Positions 37,087 through 46,770 of a stretch of DNA of 64,000 nt are shown piece after piece. The stretch comes from Acinetobacter ihumii. Lineage in GTDB: Bacteria; Pseudomonadota; Gammaproteobacteria; Pseudomonadales; Moraxellaceae. Numbering within the stretch: the first letter of the stretch is position 1; each line of letters begins with the position of its first letter. Below the pieces are notes generated by a model. It did no database searches and was not told where the DNA came from. It worked only from the letters and a program-made list of their open reading frames with translations. The position numbers and the translations under genes are program-made. The stretch is taken from assembly GCF_900625095.1 (NCBI RefSeq), contig NZ_LR130760.1:284301-348300 (forward strand). Direction: 5' to 3'.

Positions 37087-38361
37087 ATGTCTGAAGCAAC
37101 TGGCAAAAAAGCCGTATTACAGCTTGATGGCAAAGAAATTGAATTACCAATTTACAGCGGCACATTAGGCCCAGATGTAATTGACGTTAAAGATGTATTG
37201 GCCTCAGGTCACTTTACTTTTGATCCTGGTTTTATGGCAACCGCTTCTTGCGAATCTAAAATCACATTCATTGATGGTAACAAAGGTATTTTGTTACATC
37301 GCGGTTATCCTATCGATCAACTTGCAACGCAAACTGATTATTTAGAAACTTGCTATCTGTTATTAAATGGCGAGCTTCCAAGCCCAGAGCAAAAAGAAGA
37401 GTTTGACAAAAAAGTTCGTGCTCACACCATGGTTCACGACCAAGTTAGCCGCTTCTACAATGGTTTCCGTCGTGATGCACATCCAATGGCGATCATGGTC
37501 GGTGTTGTCGGTGCTTTATCTGCGTTCTATCACAACCAGTTAGATATTGAAGATGTAAACCATCGCGAAATTACAGCTGTTCGCTTAATTGCAAAAATTC
37601 CAACGCTTGCAGCGTGGAGCTATAAGTACACAGTTGGTCAACCATTCATGTACCCACGTAATGATTTAAATTACGCTGAGAACTTCCTTTACATGATGTT
37701 TGCGACACCTGCTGATAAAGACTATCAAGTGAATCCTGTACTTGCTAAAGCAATGGATCGCATCTTTACTTTACATGCTGACCACGAACAAAATGCATCA
37801 ACGTCTACAGTACGTTTAGCAGGTTCAACGGGTGCAAACCCTTATGCGTGTATCTCTGCGGGTATTTCTGCACTTTGGGGCCCTGCGCATGGCGGTGCTA
37901 ACGAAGCTGTACTGAAAATGCTTGATGAAATTGGTAGCGTTGAAAACGTTGCTGAATTCATGGAAAAAGTAAAACGTAAAGAAGTTAAACTGATGGGCTT
38001 CGGTCACCGAGTTTATAAAAACTTCGATCCACGCGCGAAAGTCATGAAACAAACTTGTGACGAAGTGCTTGCAGCATTGGGTATTAACGATCCGCAACTT
38101 GCACTTGCTATGGAACTTGAGCGTATTGCGCTGTCTGATCCGTACTTTATCGAGCGTAACTTGTATCCGAACGTTGACTTCTATTCAGGTATCATTCTTA
38201 AAGCGATTGGTATCCCAACTACCATGTTTACAGTAATCTTTGCTCTTGCACGTACTGTTGGCTGGATCAGCCACTGGTTAGAAATGCACAGTGCTCCTTA
38301 CAAAATTGGTCGTCCTCGTCAGCTTTATACGGGTGAGACTCAACGCGACATCAAGCGTTAA
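37087..38361 (+). CDS. gltA: citrate synthase
   Basis: This 424-residue enzyme condenses acetyl-CoA and oxaloacetate, the entry step of the TCA cycle. Catalytic residues are visible in HGGANEAV (His), GFGHRVYKN (His) and NVDFYSGI (Asp). Length and N-terminal region fit the hexameric, NADH-regulated type II enzyme of Gram-negative bacteria. An AGGAGA site lies about 9 nt upstream of the ATG. It is divergent from sdhC and followed by a terminator. Confidence 0.98.
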   Translation: MSEATGKKAVLQLDGKEIELPIYSGTLGPDVIDVKDVLASGHFTFDPGFMATASCESKITFIDGNKGILLHRGYPIDQLATQTDYLETCYLLLNGELPSPEQKEEFDKKVRAHTMVHDQVSRFYNGFRRDAHPMAIMVGVVGALSAFYHNQLDIEDVNHREITAVRLIAKIPTLAAWSYKYTVGQPFMYPRNDLNYAENFLYMMFATPADKDYQVNPVLAKAMDRIFTLHADHEQNASTSTVRLAGSTGANPYACISAGISALWGPAHGGANEAVLKMLDEIGSVENVAEFMEKVKRKEVKLMGFGHRVYKNFDPRAKVMKQTCDEVLAALGINDPQLALAMELERIALSDPYFIERNLYPNVDFYSGIILKAIGIPTTMFTVIFALARTVGWISHWLEMHSAPYKIGRPRQLYTGETQRDIKR

Positions 38362-38385
38362 TTTTCACATAAGAAAGTTAAGCTT

Positions 38386-38413
38386 AAAAAAGACCGCTTT
38401 TCGCGGTCTTTTC
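38386..38413. terminator. bidirectional terminator after gltA
   Basis: AAAAGACCGC-TTTTC-GCGGTCTTTT has a 10-bp stem with T-rich ends on both strands. It lies between gltA and the convergent thioesterase gene and could serve both. Confidence 0.85.
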
Positions 38414-38482
38414 TATTTAATATGGATGCTTTTTTATTTGAAAACTTAGAAAAGTCTAAACATTTCCTTTTTCAGTAGACTC

Positions 38483-38995
38483 TTAGGTATTGCGATACAT
38501 GCTACAAGAAGGTTGGGTACTTTCCTGCAAACGGTTGCTTTTACGCTGCTCTGCTGCTTCAAAACGACATAATTTTAAATCATTATCTAATTTTAAAGCA
38601 GGCACCCGTTGTGGCTTACCATTTTCGTCTACTGCCACCATGGTAAAATAGCAGCTATTGGTATGACGAATACTTCTTTTACGAATATCCTGTGCTTCGA
38701 CACGAATCCCAATTTCCATAGAGGTTCGACCTACATGATTCACACATGCCATAAATGTGACTAATTCACCCACATAAATCGGCTCTTTAAATGTCACTTT
38801 ATCGACTGACAGAGTCACCACGTAGCTTCCCGAATAGCGGCTGGCACAGGCATAGGCGACTTGATCAAGCAGTTTGAGAATTGTTCCACCATGAACATTT
38901 CCTGAAAAATTTGCCATATCAGGAGTCATAAGGACTGACATTGCAAGTTCAGATTGTTCATCCGTTGCTTGAGTGATTTGATCTAATGGAGACAT
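38483..38995 (-). CDS. acyl-CoA thioesterase, hotdog fold
   Basis: This 170-residue protein belongs to the YciA/BFIT-like acyl-CoA thioesterase group. It has the hotdog-fold segment NFSGNVHGGTILKLLDQVAY, with the catalytic Asp near residue 46, followed by VDKVTFKEPIYVGELV and NHVGRTSMEIG. It hydrolyses fatty acyl-CoA in the cytoplasm; chain preference cannot be read from sequence. The C-terminal 35 residues are polar and look unstructured. It stands alone. Confidence 0.88.
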   Translation of the reverse strand: MSPLDQITQATDEQSELAMSVLMTPDMANFSGNVHGGTILKLLDQVAYACASRYSGSYVVTLSVDKVTFKEPIYVGELVTFMACVNHVGRTSMEIGIRVEAQDIRKRSIRHTNSCYFTMVAVDENGKPQRVPALKLDNDLKLCRFEAAEQRKSNRLQESTQPSCSMYRNT

Positions 38996-39223
38996 CTTTA
39001 TCTGGCTCTATGAAACAATAGCATAAGCTATTTATTATGATCCTTTTCTCACAAGAAAAAAATGTTTAGATCGGCAAATGTAGAAATTCTTTAAAATAAG
39101 TTAAAAGTTAAGCGTAATTTTGAATCAATCCTCGCTATTTTTAGTAGGAAACTCAAACAGCACCACCATAACCGTACTTAAACCATTAAAAGAAGAAATT
39201 TCAAATATTTTAAGATCAACATT

Positions 39224-39254
39224 TCTGGATCATTGATAAGAATAATGATCCAGA
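39224..39254 (-). terminator. hairpin after marC
   Basis: A perfect 11-bp stem TCTGGATCATT / AATGATCCAGA with a 9-nt loop lies 18 nt after the marC stop. It has no T tract, so it may be a weak terminator or a 3' stabilising structure. Confidence 0.45.
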
Positions 39255-39271
39255 CGTATACCCTGGTGAAG

Positions 39272-39901
39272 TTAAGAAGCGAGCACTGGAAAATCACCAA
39301 CTACGCCGACAATACCTGTAATGATCATATCGACTGCAATAGTTCCAATCAGCAATGCAGATAATCGCCCGACGATATCGACATAACGGTCAATATATTT
39401 GGCATGTTTATAACGTAAATGATCATGCGCAAATTTCATCAAGATGAGTAAGCTACAAGTAACCGTCAAGGTTAAGGCTATAATGATGGCTGCACCACCG
39501 ATCGGTAAACCTACCCCTGTGACTACAGCCGCACTAATGGTTCCGGGTCCAATCATAAATGGCATGGCGATGGTTCCCGCCAAATGTTCAGGCGCACCGC
39601 GCATCTCTCCTATCGTGTCAGCACCTTGAAATACATAACGATAACCGATGACCAAAAAGATCAGTCCACCAAAAATCTGAAACGCCTCAAAACGTACATT
39701 CAAATATTTACTAAAGATCGTTTCCCCACCCCAAGCAAATAGCACAAACACCACAAAGGCAATGATACAGCCCTGAATCAGAGCTTTATTAAAAACTCTA
39801 GCTTCTGAATTACGAATCATGCCAATCATGTAAATGCTCATCAGAAATGGATTGAGCAAAGAGAAGAATAAGGCAAATGAATGAATATAGGGGGTTAGCA
39901 T
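39272..39901 (-). CDS. MarC-family integral membrane protein
   Basis: This 209-residue protein has six predicted helices and conserved MarC segments: LLNPFLMSIYMIG at the start, AMPFMIGPGTISAAVV in the middle (about 112-127), and a Gly-rich C-terminal helix. The family has no proven activity, and its old link to multiple antibiotic resistance is not supported. It starts 12 nt after the betT stop, so it is probably co-transcribed with the choline transporter. Confidence 0.88.
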   Translation of the reverse strand: MLTPYIHSFALFFSLLNPFLMSIYMIGMIRNSEARVFNKALIQGCIIAFVVFVLFAWGGETIFSKYLNVRFEAFQIFGGLIFLVIGYRYVFQGADTIGEMRGAPEHLAGTIAMPFMIGPGTISAAVVTGVGLPIGGAAIIIALTLTVTCSLLILMKFAHDHLRYKHAKYIDRYVDIVGRLSALLIGTIAVDMIITGIVGVVGDFPVLAS

Positions 39902-39913
39902 TCTATTTCACTC

Positions 39914-41974
39914 CTATGCTTTTGGATCTGGAAACAGTGGACGATTACCCGGACTAATCCGATTGATATGCAAGAAGGTCATATGTCGCTCATAACGATC
40001 CAGAATGTCATTAATCACCTGCTCTTTGGTATAACCGACCAGATCATTGCCTTGCGAACCCTCATATAAATAAGTTTCCAGACGATAATAAAACTGTTTA
40101 CCGCGCTTGCCACGTTCACTAAAGTTTGGTGCGATGTAACGCACAGGCCAGATCTGGTAAATAAAGTTCTGTTCTTCTTCCAAGTGAATCGTGATATCCA
40201 GATGATATAACTCTTGATCTTCCTCTAAGGGAACTTCGACGACATCGACTTGTACCGCGCGTTTTTGCAATTCATCGGCTACAGCTTGTACCGCTGGACG
40301 ACAAATTTCATTCAACATGCGTTTGGTTTCAAATGTTCCGGGATGATGCATGACGCGAGATAAACGTTTCTTCCAGTTTAAAATATCAACATTACCGACG
40401 ACGGGTGCAGCATTTAAACTGGTACTGGCTTGGCGATAATCTTCTAGTCTTAATGATTTATAGAGTCCAGCCATCACGAGAAACATCACAAAACTAAACG
40501 GCAGTCCCATAATAATCGTGGCGTTTTGCAGTGCGGTAATACCATTGGTCATCAACATGGCCAAAGTCAAAAGCCCAATCGCCACAGCCCAAAACACACT
40601 GAGCCAGCGCGGCGCATCATGGTCTATATTGGTAAATTGAGTAGTAAAGTTACCCAATACCAATGCACCTGAATCTGCTGAGGTCACATAAAATAATAAT
40701 CCAGTAATGGTCGCCACACCTGCGATGAATGGAAACCACGGATACTGTGCCAATAAGTCATAAAAACCATGCGCAGGATTGACCAAAACGGTTTCAGCAA
40801 GTGCAATATTGCCATCGAAGATGACATTGTGTAAGGCACTATTTCCGAAAATAGACAGCCAAGTTAAGGTAAATAACAAAGGAATAATGAGTGTTCCAGA
40901 CACAAACTCACGGATAGTCCGACCACGTGAAATACGTGCCAAAAATAACCCAACAAATGGCGACCAAGCGACCCACCAAGCCCAGAAAAATAGCGTCCAG
41001 CTATTCATCCATTCTTTAGGCTGATTAAATGCAAAACTCTCTAATGCCAAACTTGGAAAACGACTTAAATAGTCACCAACATTTTGCACCAAAGCATTCA
41101 GTAAAAATTCAGTATTGCCCAAAAATAGAATAAACAACATGAGCCCGACAGAGACGTAAATATTGATTTCTGAAAGTATTCTTAACCCTTTATTGACACC
41201 TGATGTGACTGAAATAATAGTAATAATCACCGCGACTAAAATCAGTGCCGTTTGAATCCATAAATTTTCAGGTAAATCGAATAAGACGTGTAGTCCATAG
41301 TTCAGTTGTACGACACCAATACCGCAGGTGGTTGCAATACCAAAAATTGTTCCAATGACTGCTGCGGTGTCTACACTATGACCAATAGGCCCATTAATTT
41401 TTTTACCGAAAATTGGATATAAAGCAGAGCGAATAGTCAGTGGTAAGTTATAGCGATAACTAAAATAACCCAATGCCATCCCAATTAAGGCATACATGCA
41501 CCAACCGGTTAAACCATAATGAAACAAGGTCCAAACCATACCTTGACGTGCAGCTTCATAAGTCTGCCCTTCACCCACAGGTGGATGCATATAATGCGAT
41601 AAAGGTTCTGCGACAGAGAAAAACATTAAATCAATGCCGATTCCTGCTGAAAACAGCATCGCTGACCAGCTCAACAGGCTGAACTCAGGTTTGGAGTGTT
41701 TTGGGCCAAGCTTGATATTGCCATAACGGGAGCAGGCAATAAAAATCACAAACACCATATATAAGGTTGCGGCGAGCAAGTAGTACCAGCTAAAGGTTGA
41801 ACTAACCCAACCCAAAACTGCATTTAATGCATGATTGGCAAAGTCATTAAATAAAATCGTGGTGAGTGAAAATATTAAAATAATAAGCGCAGAAACGTAA
41901 AAGACCACACGATTTAAACGATCTTTTGGATGAGTCGTTTGATCATCAACTGCTCTTGGATTATCTGTTGCCAT
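39914..41974 (-). CDS. betT: BCCT-family choline transporter BetT
   Basis: This is a high-affinity choline uptake system of 686 residues with 12 helices. The BCCT signature WTLFFWAWWVAWSPFVGLFLARISRGRT (here given by its core, WAWWVAWSPFVGLFLARIS) is at about residues 327-345. The ~170-residue hydrophilic C-terminal tail matches the long BetT type that senses osmotic stress. Together with the divergent betIBA genes it supplies and oxidises choline to glycine betaine. Transcription starts within the bet palindrome. Confidence 0.95.
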   Translation of the reverse strand: MATDNPRAVDDQTTHPKDRLNRVVFYVSALIILIFSLTTILFNDFANHALNAVLGWVSSTFSWYYLLAATLYMVFVIFIACSRYGNIKLGPKHSKPEFSLLSWSAMLFSAGIGIDLMFFSVAEPLSHYMHPPVGEGQTYEAARQGMVWTLFHYGLTGWCMYALIGMALGYFSYRYNLPLTIRSALYPIFGKKINGPIGHSVDTAAVIGTIFGIATTCGIGVVQLNYGLHVLFDLPENLWIQTALILVAVIITIISVTSGVNKGLRILSEINIYVSVGLMLFILFLGNTEFLLNALVQNVGDYLSRFPSLALESFAFNQPKEWMNSWTLFFWAWWVAWSPFVGLFLARISRGRTIREFVSGTLIIPLLFTLTWLSIFGNSALHNVIFDGNIALAETVLVNPAHGFYDLLAQYPWFPFIAGVATITGLLFYVTSADSGALVLGNFTTQFTNIDHDAPRWLSVFWAVAIGLLTLAMLMTNGITALQNATIIMGLPFSFVMFLVMAGLYKSLRLEDYRQASTSLNAAPVVGNVDILNWKKRLSRVMHHPGTFETKRMLNEICRPAVQAVADELQKRAVQVDVVEVPLEEDQELYHLDITIHLEEEQNFIYQIWPVRYIAPNFSERGKRGKQFYYRLETYLYEGSQGNDLVGYTKEQVINDILDRYERHMTFLHINRISPGNRPLFPDPKA

Positions 41975-42443
41975 ACAATCCTCAAGAAAAATTTAAAATA
42001 AATAAAATGGCGAGCATCGCTATTTATATCAGTCGCTGTTGGTATGGAGAGGCTGGACTTGAGTCAACGAAATTCAGGCAACCTTAAAAAAAGACTTCAC
42101 TTGTTCCAATTTAACTCACAACTGACCTAGCCCTTCAAATTACAAACAACATGAAGTATTCGGCACATCATTGGTGATCTGTCTACATAAATCTAGATCA
42201 TCTGTGTATATAAAATGAAAAGCTGTTTACTTTTCAAAGTTATATCACCTTGTGAAAGATAAAGCCGTCAATATCCGAATTACCCTAGCCAACACATATC
42301 TCATACATGCTGCAACGGTTAAGTCATGTTACTATACCTTATTATTGATTGAACGTTCAATCAATAATAAGGTATAGTAACTAGATCATTTCAACTGCCT
42401 CAGGTAGTGAATTTGATAAATCCTTTATTTTCCAGGGCTATAC
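41975..42443. other. betT / betI divergent intergenic region
   Basis: This 469-bp region carries the palindromic operator-promoter and otherwise no gene. The betT leader is long (about 350 nt) and I saw no stable structure in it apart from AT-rich segments. Confidence 0.6.
42328..42381. promoter_or_regulatory. 54-bp perfect palindrome with two mirror-image promoters; BetI operator
   Basis: Two 27-nt arms are exact reverse complements around the centre GAAC|GTTC. On the plus strand TTGAAC (42349-42354), an 18-nt spacer and TATAGT (42373-42378) make a promoter toward betI. By symmetry the same elements on the minus strand (TTGAAC at 42360-42355, TATAGT at 42336-42331) point to betT. The two -35 boxes abut at the dyad axis. 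The central TTGATTGAACGTTCAATCAA is a typical TetR-type operator, so BetI bound there would block both. Confidence 0.85.
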
Positions 42444-43058
42444 ATGAACAAACGCCAAGTTAAACCCGAACATATTCGTCGACAAGAAATTATCAATGCG
42501 ACTTACAAAGTGATTGCAGAAGTCGGTTTGTCGAATACCACTATTGCCCAAATTGCAAAAAAAGCACAGCTTTCTGTGGGTATTGTGAGTCATTATTTTG
42601 GCGATAAACAGGGTTTAATTCACGCATGTATGTTGGACATGCTGAATGTATTACAGCGAAAAACTGCTGAATACAAAGCACAAGTTCCAGATCCAAAGCC
42701 AGAACATATGATTAAAGCCATTATTGATTCAAACTTTGACATTAGTCAGGTCAATCAAAGCGCAATGCGTATTTGGCTCGACTTTTGGTCAGCCAGTATG
42801 CACATGCCAGAGTTGGGACGGCTGCAAAGAATCAATGACCAACGGCTTTATTCTAATTTGAAATTTCACTTTTTGGCATTGATACCCAAGCAGCAGGCTA
42901 GCATTGCAGCACGTGGTTTAGCGGCATTAATTGATGGTTTATGGCTGCGTGGCAGTTTAACCAGTGGAGCTGAATTTGACAGTGAACTGGCACGAAGTAT
43001 TGCCTATAACTATGTCGAGATGCAGTTGCAACTGGCTCAAAACGCCGAATGCGGATGA
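42444..43058 (+). CDS. betI: BetI, TetR-family choline-sensing repressor
   Basis: This 204-residue TetR regulator has its HTH at about residues 28-60 (TTIAQIAKKAQLSVGIVSHY) and a C-terminal ligand domain with IWLDFWSASMHMP and LAALIDGLWLRG, both typical of BetI. By family knowledge choline relieves repression of the bet genes. It starts after AGGG at 7 nt spacing, ends 24 nt before betB, and lies next to its own operator. Confidence 0.95.
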   Translation: MNKRQVKPEHIRRQEIINATYKVIAEVGLSNTTIAQIAKKAQLSVGIVSHYFGDKQGLIHACMLDMLNVLQRKTAEYKAQVPDPKPEHMIKAIIDSNFDISQVNQSAMRIWLDFWSASMHMPELGRLQRINDQRLYSNLKFHFLALIPKQQASIAARGLAALIDGLWLRGSLTSGAEFDSELARSIAYNYVEMQLQLAQNAECG

Positions 43059-43082
43059 ACCAAAGACAAGAGGAAACAGCGC

Positions 43083-44555
43083 ATGAGTAATATTGAACAT
43101 TATGGTTTGTATATTGATGGACAATATGTCAATGCAAGCAGTGGTAAAACATTTGACAGCATAAATCCTGCGACAGGTGAAGTGATTGCCACCATTCAAC
43201 AAGCCTCCCAAGCAGACATCGAAGCTGCGGTAAAAAGTGCTGTTGAAGGTCAAAAAATTTGGGCAGCAAAAACTGCGGTAGAACGCTCACGAATTTTACG
43301 TCGTGCGGTCGATCTATTACGTGAACGTAATGATGAACTGGCACGACTTGAAACGCTGGACACAGGTAAAGCCTATAGCGAAACCTCTACAGTAGATGTT
43401 GTTACAGGTGCGGATGTACTTGAATACTATGCTGGACTGGCAACCGCAATTCAGGGTGAACAAGTCCCGTTACGCGACAGCAGTTTTTTTTATACTCGCC
43501 GTGAACCCTTAGGCGTAGTTGCAGGTATTGGTGCTTGGAACTATCCCATCCAGATTGCGCTGTGGAAATCTGCGCCTGCCCTTGCGGCTGGTAATGCCAT
43601 GATTTTTAAACCCAGTGAAGTGACGCCACTGACTGCACTTAAACTTGCTGAAATTTATACTGAGGCTGGACTTCCTGCTGGTGTATTTAATGTGGTGCAA
43701 GGTGTTGGCCGTGAAATTGGGCAATGGCTGACCGAACATCCTGTGATTGAAAAGATTTCATTTACAGGGGGGGTAGAAACGGGCAAAAAAGTCATGGCCA
43801 GTGCCGCAGGTTCAACCCTTAAAGAAGTCACTATGGAGCTTGGGGGTAAATCACCCCTGATTATCTGTGAAGATGCCAATCTTGACCGTGCCGCAGATAT
43901 TGCGGTGATGGCGAATTTCTTTAGCTCTGGTCAAGTCTGTACCAATGGCACCCGGGTATTTATTCCCCAGTCCCTAAAGTCTGATTTTGAAAAGGCGGTG
44001 GTAGAACGTGTCCAACGGATTCGAATGGGTGATCCCCTTCATCCTGAAACCAACTTTGGCCCCTTGGTCAGCTTTCCACATATGGAAAAAGTGTTGTCTT
44101 ATATCGAATCGGGCAAGCAACAAGGTGCAACACTTCTGATCGGCGGTGAACGTGCAACGGCGGCGGCGTTGGCTCAGGGTGCCTATGTACAACCGACTAT
44201 TTTCACAAATTGCCGTGATGACATGAAGATTGTACAAGAGGAAATCTTTGGTCCAGTCATGAGTATTTTAAGTTACGACAGCATTGAAGAGGCTATTCAG
44301 CGTGCCAATAACACTAACTTTGGTCTGGCAGCTGGCGTAGTGACACAAGATATTTCTCAGGCACATCGTATTATCCATCAGTTAGAAGCTGGTATTTGCT
44401 GGATCAATACGTGGGGAGAATCTCCTGCTGAAATGCCTGTGGGTGGCTATAAGCAATCGGGCGTTGGACGTGAAAATGGAATATCTACACTGAATCATTA
44501 TACCCGCACTAAATCTGTTCAAGTTGAACTGGGTGATTATCAGAGCGTGTTTTAA
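43083..44555 (+). CDS. betB: betaine aldehyde dehydrogenase
   Basis: This 490-residue NAD(P)-dependent aldehyde dehydrogenase catalyses the second step from choline to glycine betaine. The catalytic Glu is in MELGGKSPL (about 251) and the Cys in [14 protein letters not shown] (about 286). N-terminal [20 protein letters not shown] is typical of BetB. GAGGAAA precedes the ATG. It lies between betI and betA in one operon. Confidence 0.96.
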   Translation: MSNIEHYGLYIDGQYVNASSGKTFDSINPATGEVIATIQQASQADIEAAVKSAVEGQKIWAAKTAVERSRILRRAVDLLRERNDELARLETLDTGKAYSETSTVDVVTGADVLEYYAGLATAIQGEQVPLRDSSFFYTRREPLGVVAGIGAWNYPIQIALWKSAPALAAGNAMIFKPSEVTPLTALKLAEIYTEAGLPAGVFNVVQGVGREIGQWLTEHPVIEKISFTGGVETGKKVMASAAGSTLKEVTMELGGKSPLIICEDANLDRAADIAVMANFFSSGQVCTNGTRVFIPQSLKSDFEKAVVERVQRIRMGDPLHPETNFGPLVSFPHMEKVLSYIESGKQQGATLLIGGERATAAALAQGAYVQPTIFTNCRDDMKIVQEEIFGPVMSILSYDSIEEAIQRANNTNFGLAAGVVTQDISQAHRIIHQLEAGICWINTWGESPAEMPVGGYKQSGVGRENGISTLNHYTRTKSVQVELGDYQSVF

Positions 44556-44594
44556 CTTAGTTTTTTATTCTTTTTATTTTCCTCAAAATCATAA

Positions 44595-44619
44595 GTCATG
44601 ACCGCTTAAGCGGCATGAC
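44595..44619 (+). promoter_or_regulatory. hairpin between betB and betA
   Basis: GTCATG-A-CCGCTTAAGCGG-CATGAC folds into a 12-pair stem broken by one bulged A, with a nearly closed loop. It lies about 20 nt before the betA start codon and has no T tract. Confidence 0.5.
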
Positions 44620-44642
44620 ACCAACAATATTAAGGAATAGTG

Positions 44643-46301
44643 ATGACGACTCAATCTTACGATTATATTATTATTGGTGCTGGTTCAGCAGGCAATGTGT
44701 TAGCAGCACGATTAACTGAAGACGCCGATGTTTCCGTGTTGCTTTTAGAGGCGGGTGGACCCGATTATCGTCTGGGTTTTTGCACTCAGATGCCTGCTGC
44801 ACTCGCCTATCCATTACAAGGTCGTCGCTATAACTGGGCCTATCTAACCGATCCTGAACCGCACATGAATAATCGACGCATGGAATGTGGTCGTGGCAAA
44901 GGTTTAGGCGGCTCGTCTTTAATTAACGGCATGTGTTATATCCGTGGTAATGCCATGGATCTGGAAGGCTGGGCAAAGCTCAAAGGATTAGAAAACTGGA
45001 GCTATGCTGACTGTTTACCTTATTACAAAAAAGCAGAAACCCGCGATATTGGTGGTAGTGATTATCATGGCGGGGATGGCTCTGTCAGTGTTGCTACACC
45101 CAAAAATGACAATAACGTGTTATTTCATGCCATGGTTGAAGCTGGTGTACAGGCAGGTTATCCGCGCACTGATGACCTAAATGGCTATCAACAAGAAGGT
45201 TTCGGTCCAATGGATCGGACTGTGACCAAGAATGGACGACGCTCAAGTACTGCACGTGGTTATCTGGATATGGCTAAAGATCGTCCAAACTTAACCATCA
45301 TTACTCATGCCATGACCCATAAAATTCTGTTCAATGGCAAGCAAGCCATTGGGGTGGAATATATTCAGGGTGCAAATAAAAATGATTTGAAAAAGGTCTT
45401 TGCCAATAAAGAAGTATTATTGAGCGCAGGAGCCATTGCTTCACCACAAATTTTACAACGTTCAGGTGTCGGGCAAAGCACATTTTTAAAATCGATGGAT
45501 ATTGAGGTGGTGCATGATTTGCCGGGTGTAGGTGAAAACTTGCAAGATCATTTGGAGATGTATCTACAATATCAATGTAAACAACCCGTTTCGCTCTACC
45601 CTGCTTTAAAATGGTATAACCAACCCGCCATTGGTGCTGAATGGTTATTTTTAGGCAAAGGCATTGGGGCAAGTAATCAGTTTGAAGCGGGCGGCTTTAT
45701 CCGTTCTTCAGATGAGTTTGAGTGGCCCAATATTCAGTATCACTTTTTACCTGTCGCCATTAATTATAATGGCAGTAATGCAGTAAACGAACATGGCTTT
45801 CAGGCCCATGTCGGTTCAATGCGTTCACCTTCACGGGGTCGAATCAAACTTAAATCTAAAGACCCTTTTGAACATCCAAGCATTTTGTTCAACTATATGT
45901 CGACTGAACAAGATTGGCAGGAGTTCCGTGCAGCCATTCGGATTACCCGTGAAATCATGCAACAACCCGTACTCGATGCTTACCGTGGTGAAGAAATTAG
46001 TCCGGGTAAAGCACTCACAACCGATGCGCAACTGGATGAGTTTGTACGTCAACATGCAGAAACGGCTTATCACCCTTCATGTAGCTGTAAAATGGGGGAA
46101 GATGAAATGGCAGTTGTTGACCATCAAGGTCGTGTACATGGTATGCAAGGTTTACGTGTCATTGATGCATCCATTATGCCGCTGATTATTACAGGAAACT
46201 TGAATGCCACCACCATTATGATGGCTGAAAAAATTGCCGATCAAATTCGTGGAAAAACACCACTGCTTCGTTCACAAGCTCCTTTTTATCGTGCTTCATA
46301 A
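44643..46301 (+). CDS. betA: choline dehydrogenase BetA
   Basis: This 552-residue GMC-family flavoprotein oxidises choline to betaine aldehyde at the membrane. The FAD motif is [15 protein letters not shown], followed by [15 protein letters not shown]. The catalytic His is in [10 protein letters not shown], near residue 476, and the C-terminal signature is [17 protein letters not shown]. An in-frame GTG directly precedes the ATG; AAGGAA fits either. It is the last gene of betIBA. A GATCGAACAT hairpin follows. Confidence 0.95.
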   Translation: MTTQSYDYIIIGAGSAGNVLAARLTEDADVSVLLLEAGGPDYRLGFCTQMPAALAYPLQGRRYNWAYLTDPEPHMNNRRMECGRGKGLGGSSLINGMCYIRGNAMDLEGWAKLKGLENWSYADCLPYYKKAETRDIGGSDYHGGDGSVSVATPKNDNNVLFHAMVEAGVQAGYPRTDDLNGYQQEGFGPMDRTVTKNGRRSSTARGYLDMAKDRPNLTIITHAMTHKILFNGKQAIGVEYIQGANKNDLKKVFANKEVLLSAGAIASPQILQRSGVGQSTFLKSMDIEVVHDLPGVGENLQDHLEMYLQYQCKQPVSLYPALKWYNQPAIGAEWLFLGKGIGASNQFEAGGFIRSSDEFEWPNIQYHFLPVAINYNGSNAVNEHGFQAHVGSMRSPSRGRIKLKSKDPFEHPSILFNYMSTEQDWQEFRAAIRITREIMQQPVLDAYRGEEISPGKALTTDAQLDEFVRQHAETAYHPSCSCKMGEDEMAVVDHQGRVHGMQGLRVIDASIMPLIITGNLNATTIMMAEKIADQIRGKTPLLRSQAPFYRAS

Positions 46302-46770
46302 TTGATAAAAATATGATCGAACATGAGCTCATTATTACTTATGTTCGATCTATAAAATTTAATCACAATGATCGAACAAACAACGGCGTTTCATTACCGA
46401 TTTTTCTATTTTTTGGTCATTTTCTTCATTTTTCGTTTACTGTATCACAAAACTACACTTTTCAAGTTTTGCAAGCTTATGAATAAAATAAGGATTTTTT
46501 GTATATCAAATGTGTTTATTATAAACCAAAAGTCATTTCCATTTAAAATTCGATTGTCAATCAGCAATGCGTCTAAAATACCAGCCCAATGGAAATGTAT
46601 GTGTGAATTAAAAAATGCAAAATGGATGTTTTGAACTCCATTTACGCATTTAATATCCCTCTCTTTGAAATTTAATTCCCTACATTTCCAGCTTTTATTT
46701 TTTATTTGCCGATATTCTATCTTCACCAATAGACGATGCTTGAGCATCTCTAGCTTGGGTACTTCATCGT
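46302..46770. other. gap between betA and mqo
   Basis: This region holds the betA 3' hairpin and the mqo promoter area. A small plus-strand frame (46368-46634) is low-complexity hydrophobic, lacks a ribosome site, and is rejected as a gene. Confidence 0.5.
46315..46350 (+). terminator. hairpin after betA, possible terminator
   Basis: GATCGAACAT and ATGTTCGATC (10 bp, perfect) flank a 16-nt loop and are followed by TATAAAATTT. The T tract is poor. GATCGAACA occurs a third time at 46370-46378. Confidence 0.5.

Noticed and set aside
38453-38481. Weak AGTCTA / TAGACT hairpin after the thioesterase gene
   Set aside because: Only 6 bp with a 17-nt loop. The bidirectional terminator at 38386-38413 is a better candidate.
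46368-46634. Possible 88-residue membrane peptide between betA and mqo
   Set aside because: It is low-complexity AT-rich sequence with no ribosome site, and an opposing frame of the same length overlaps it.
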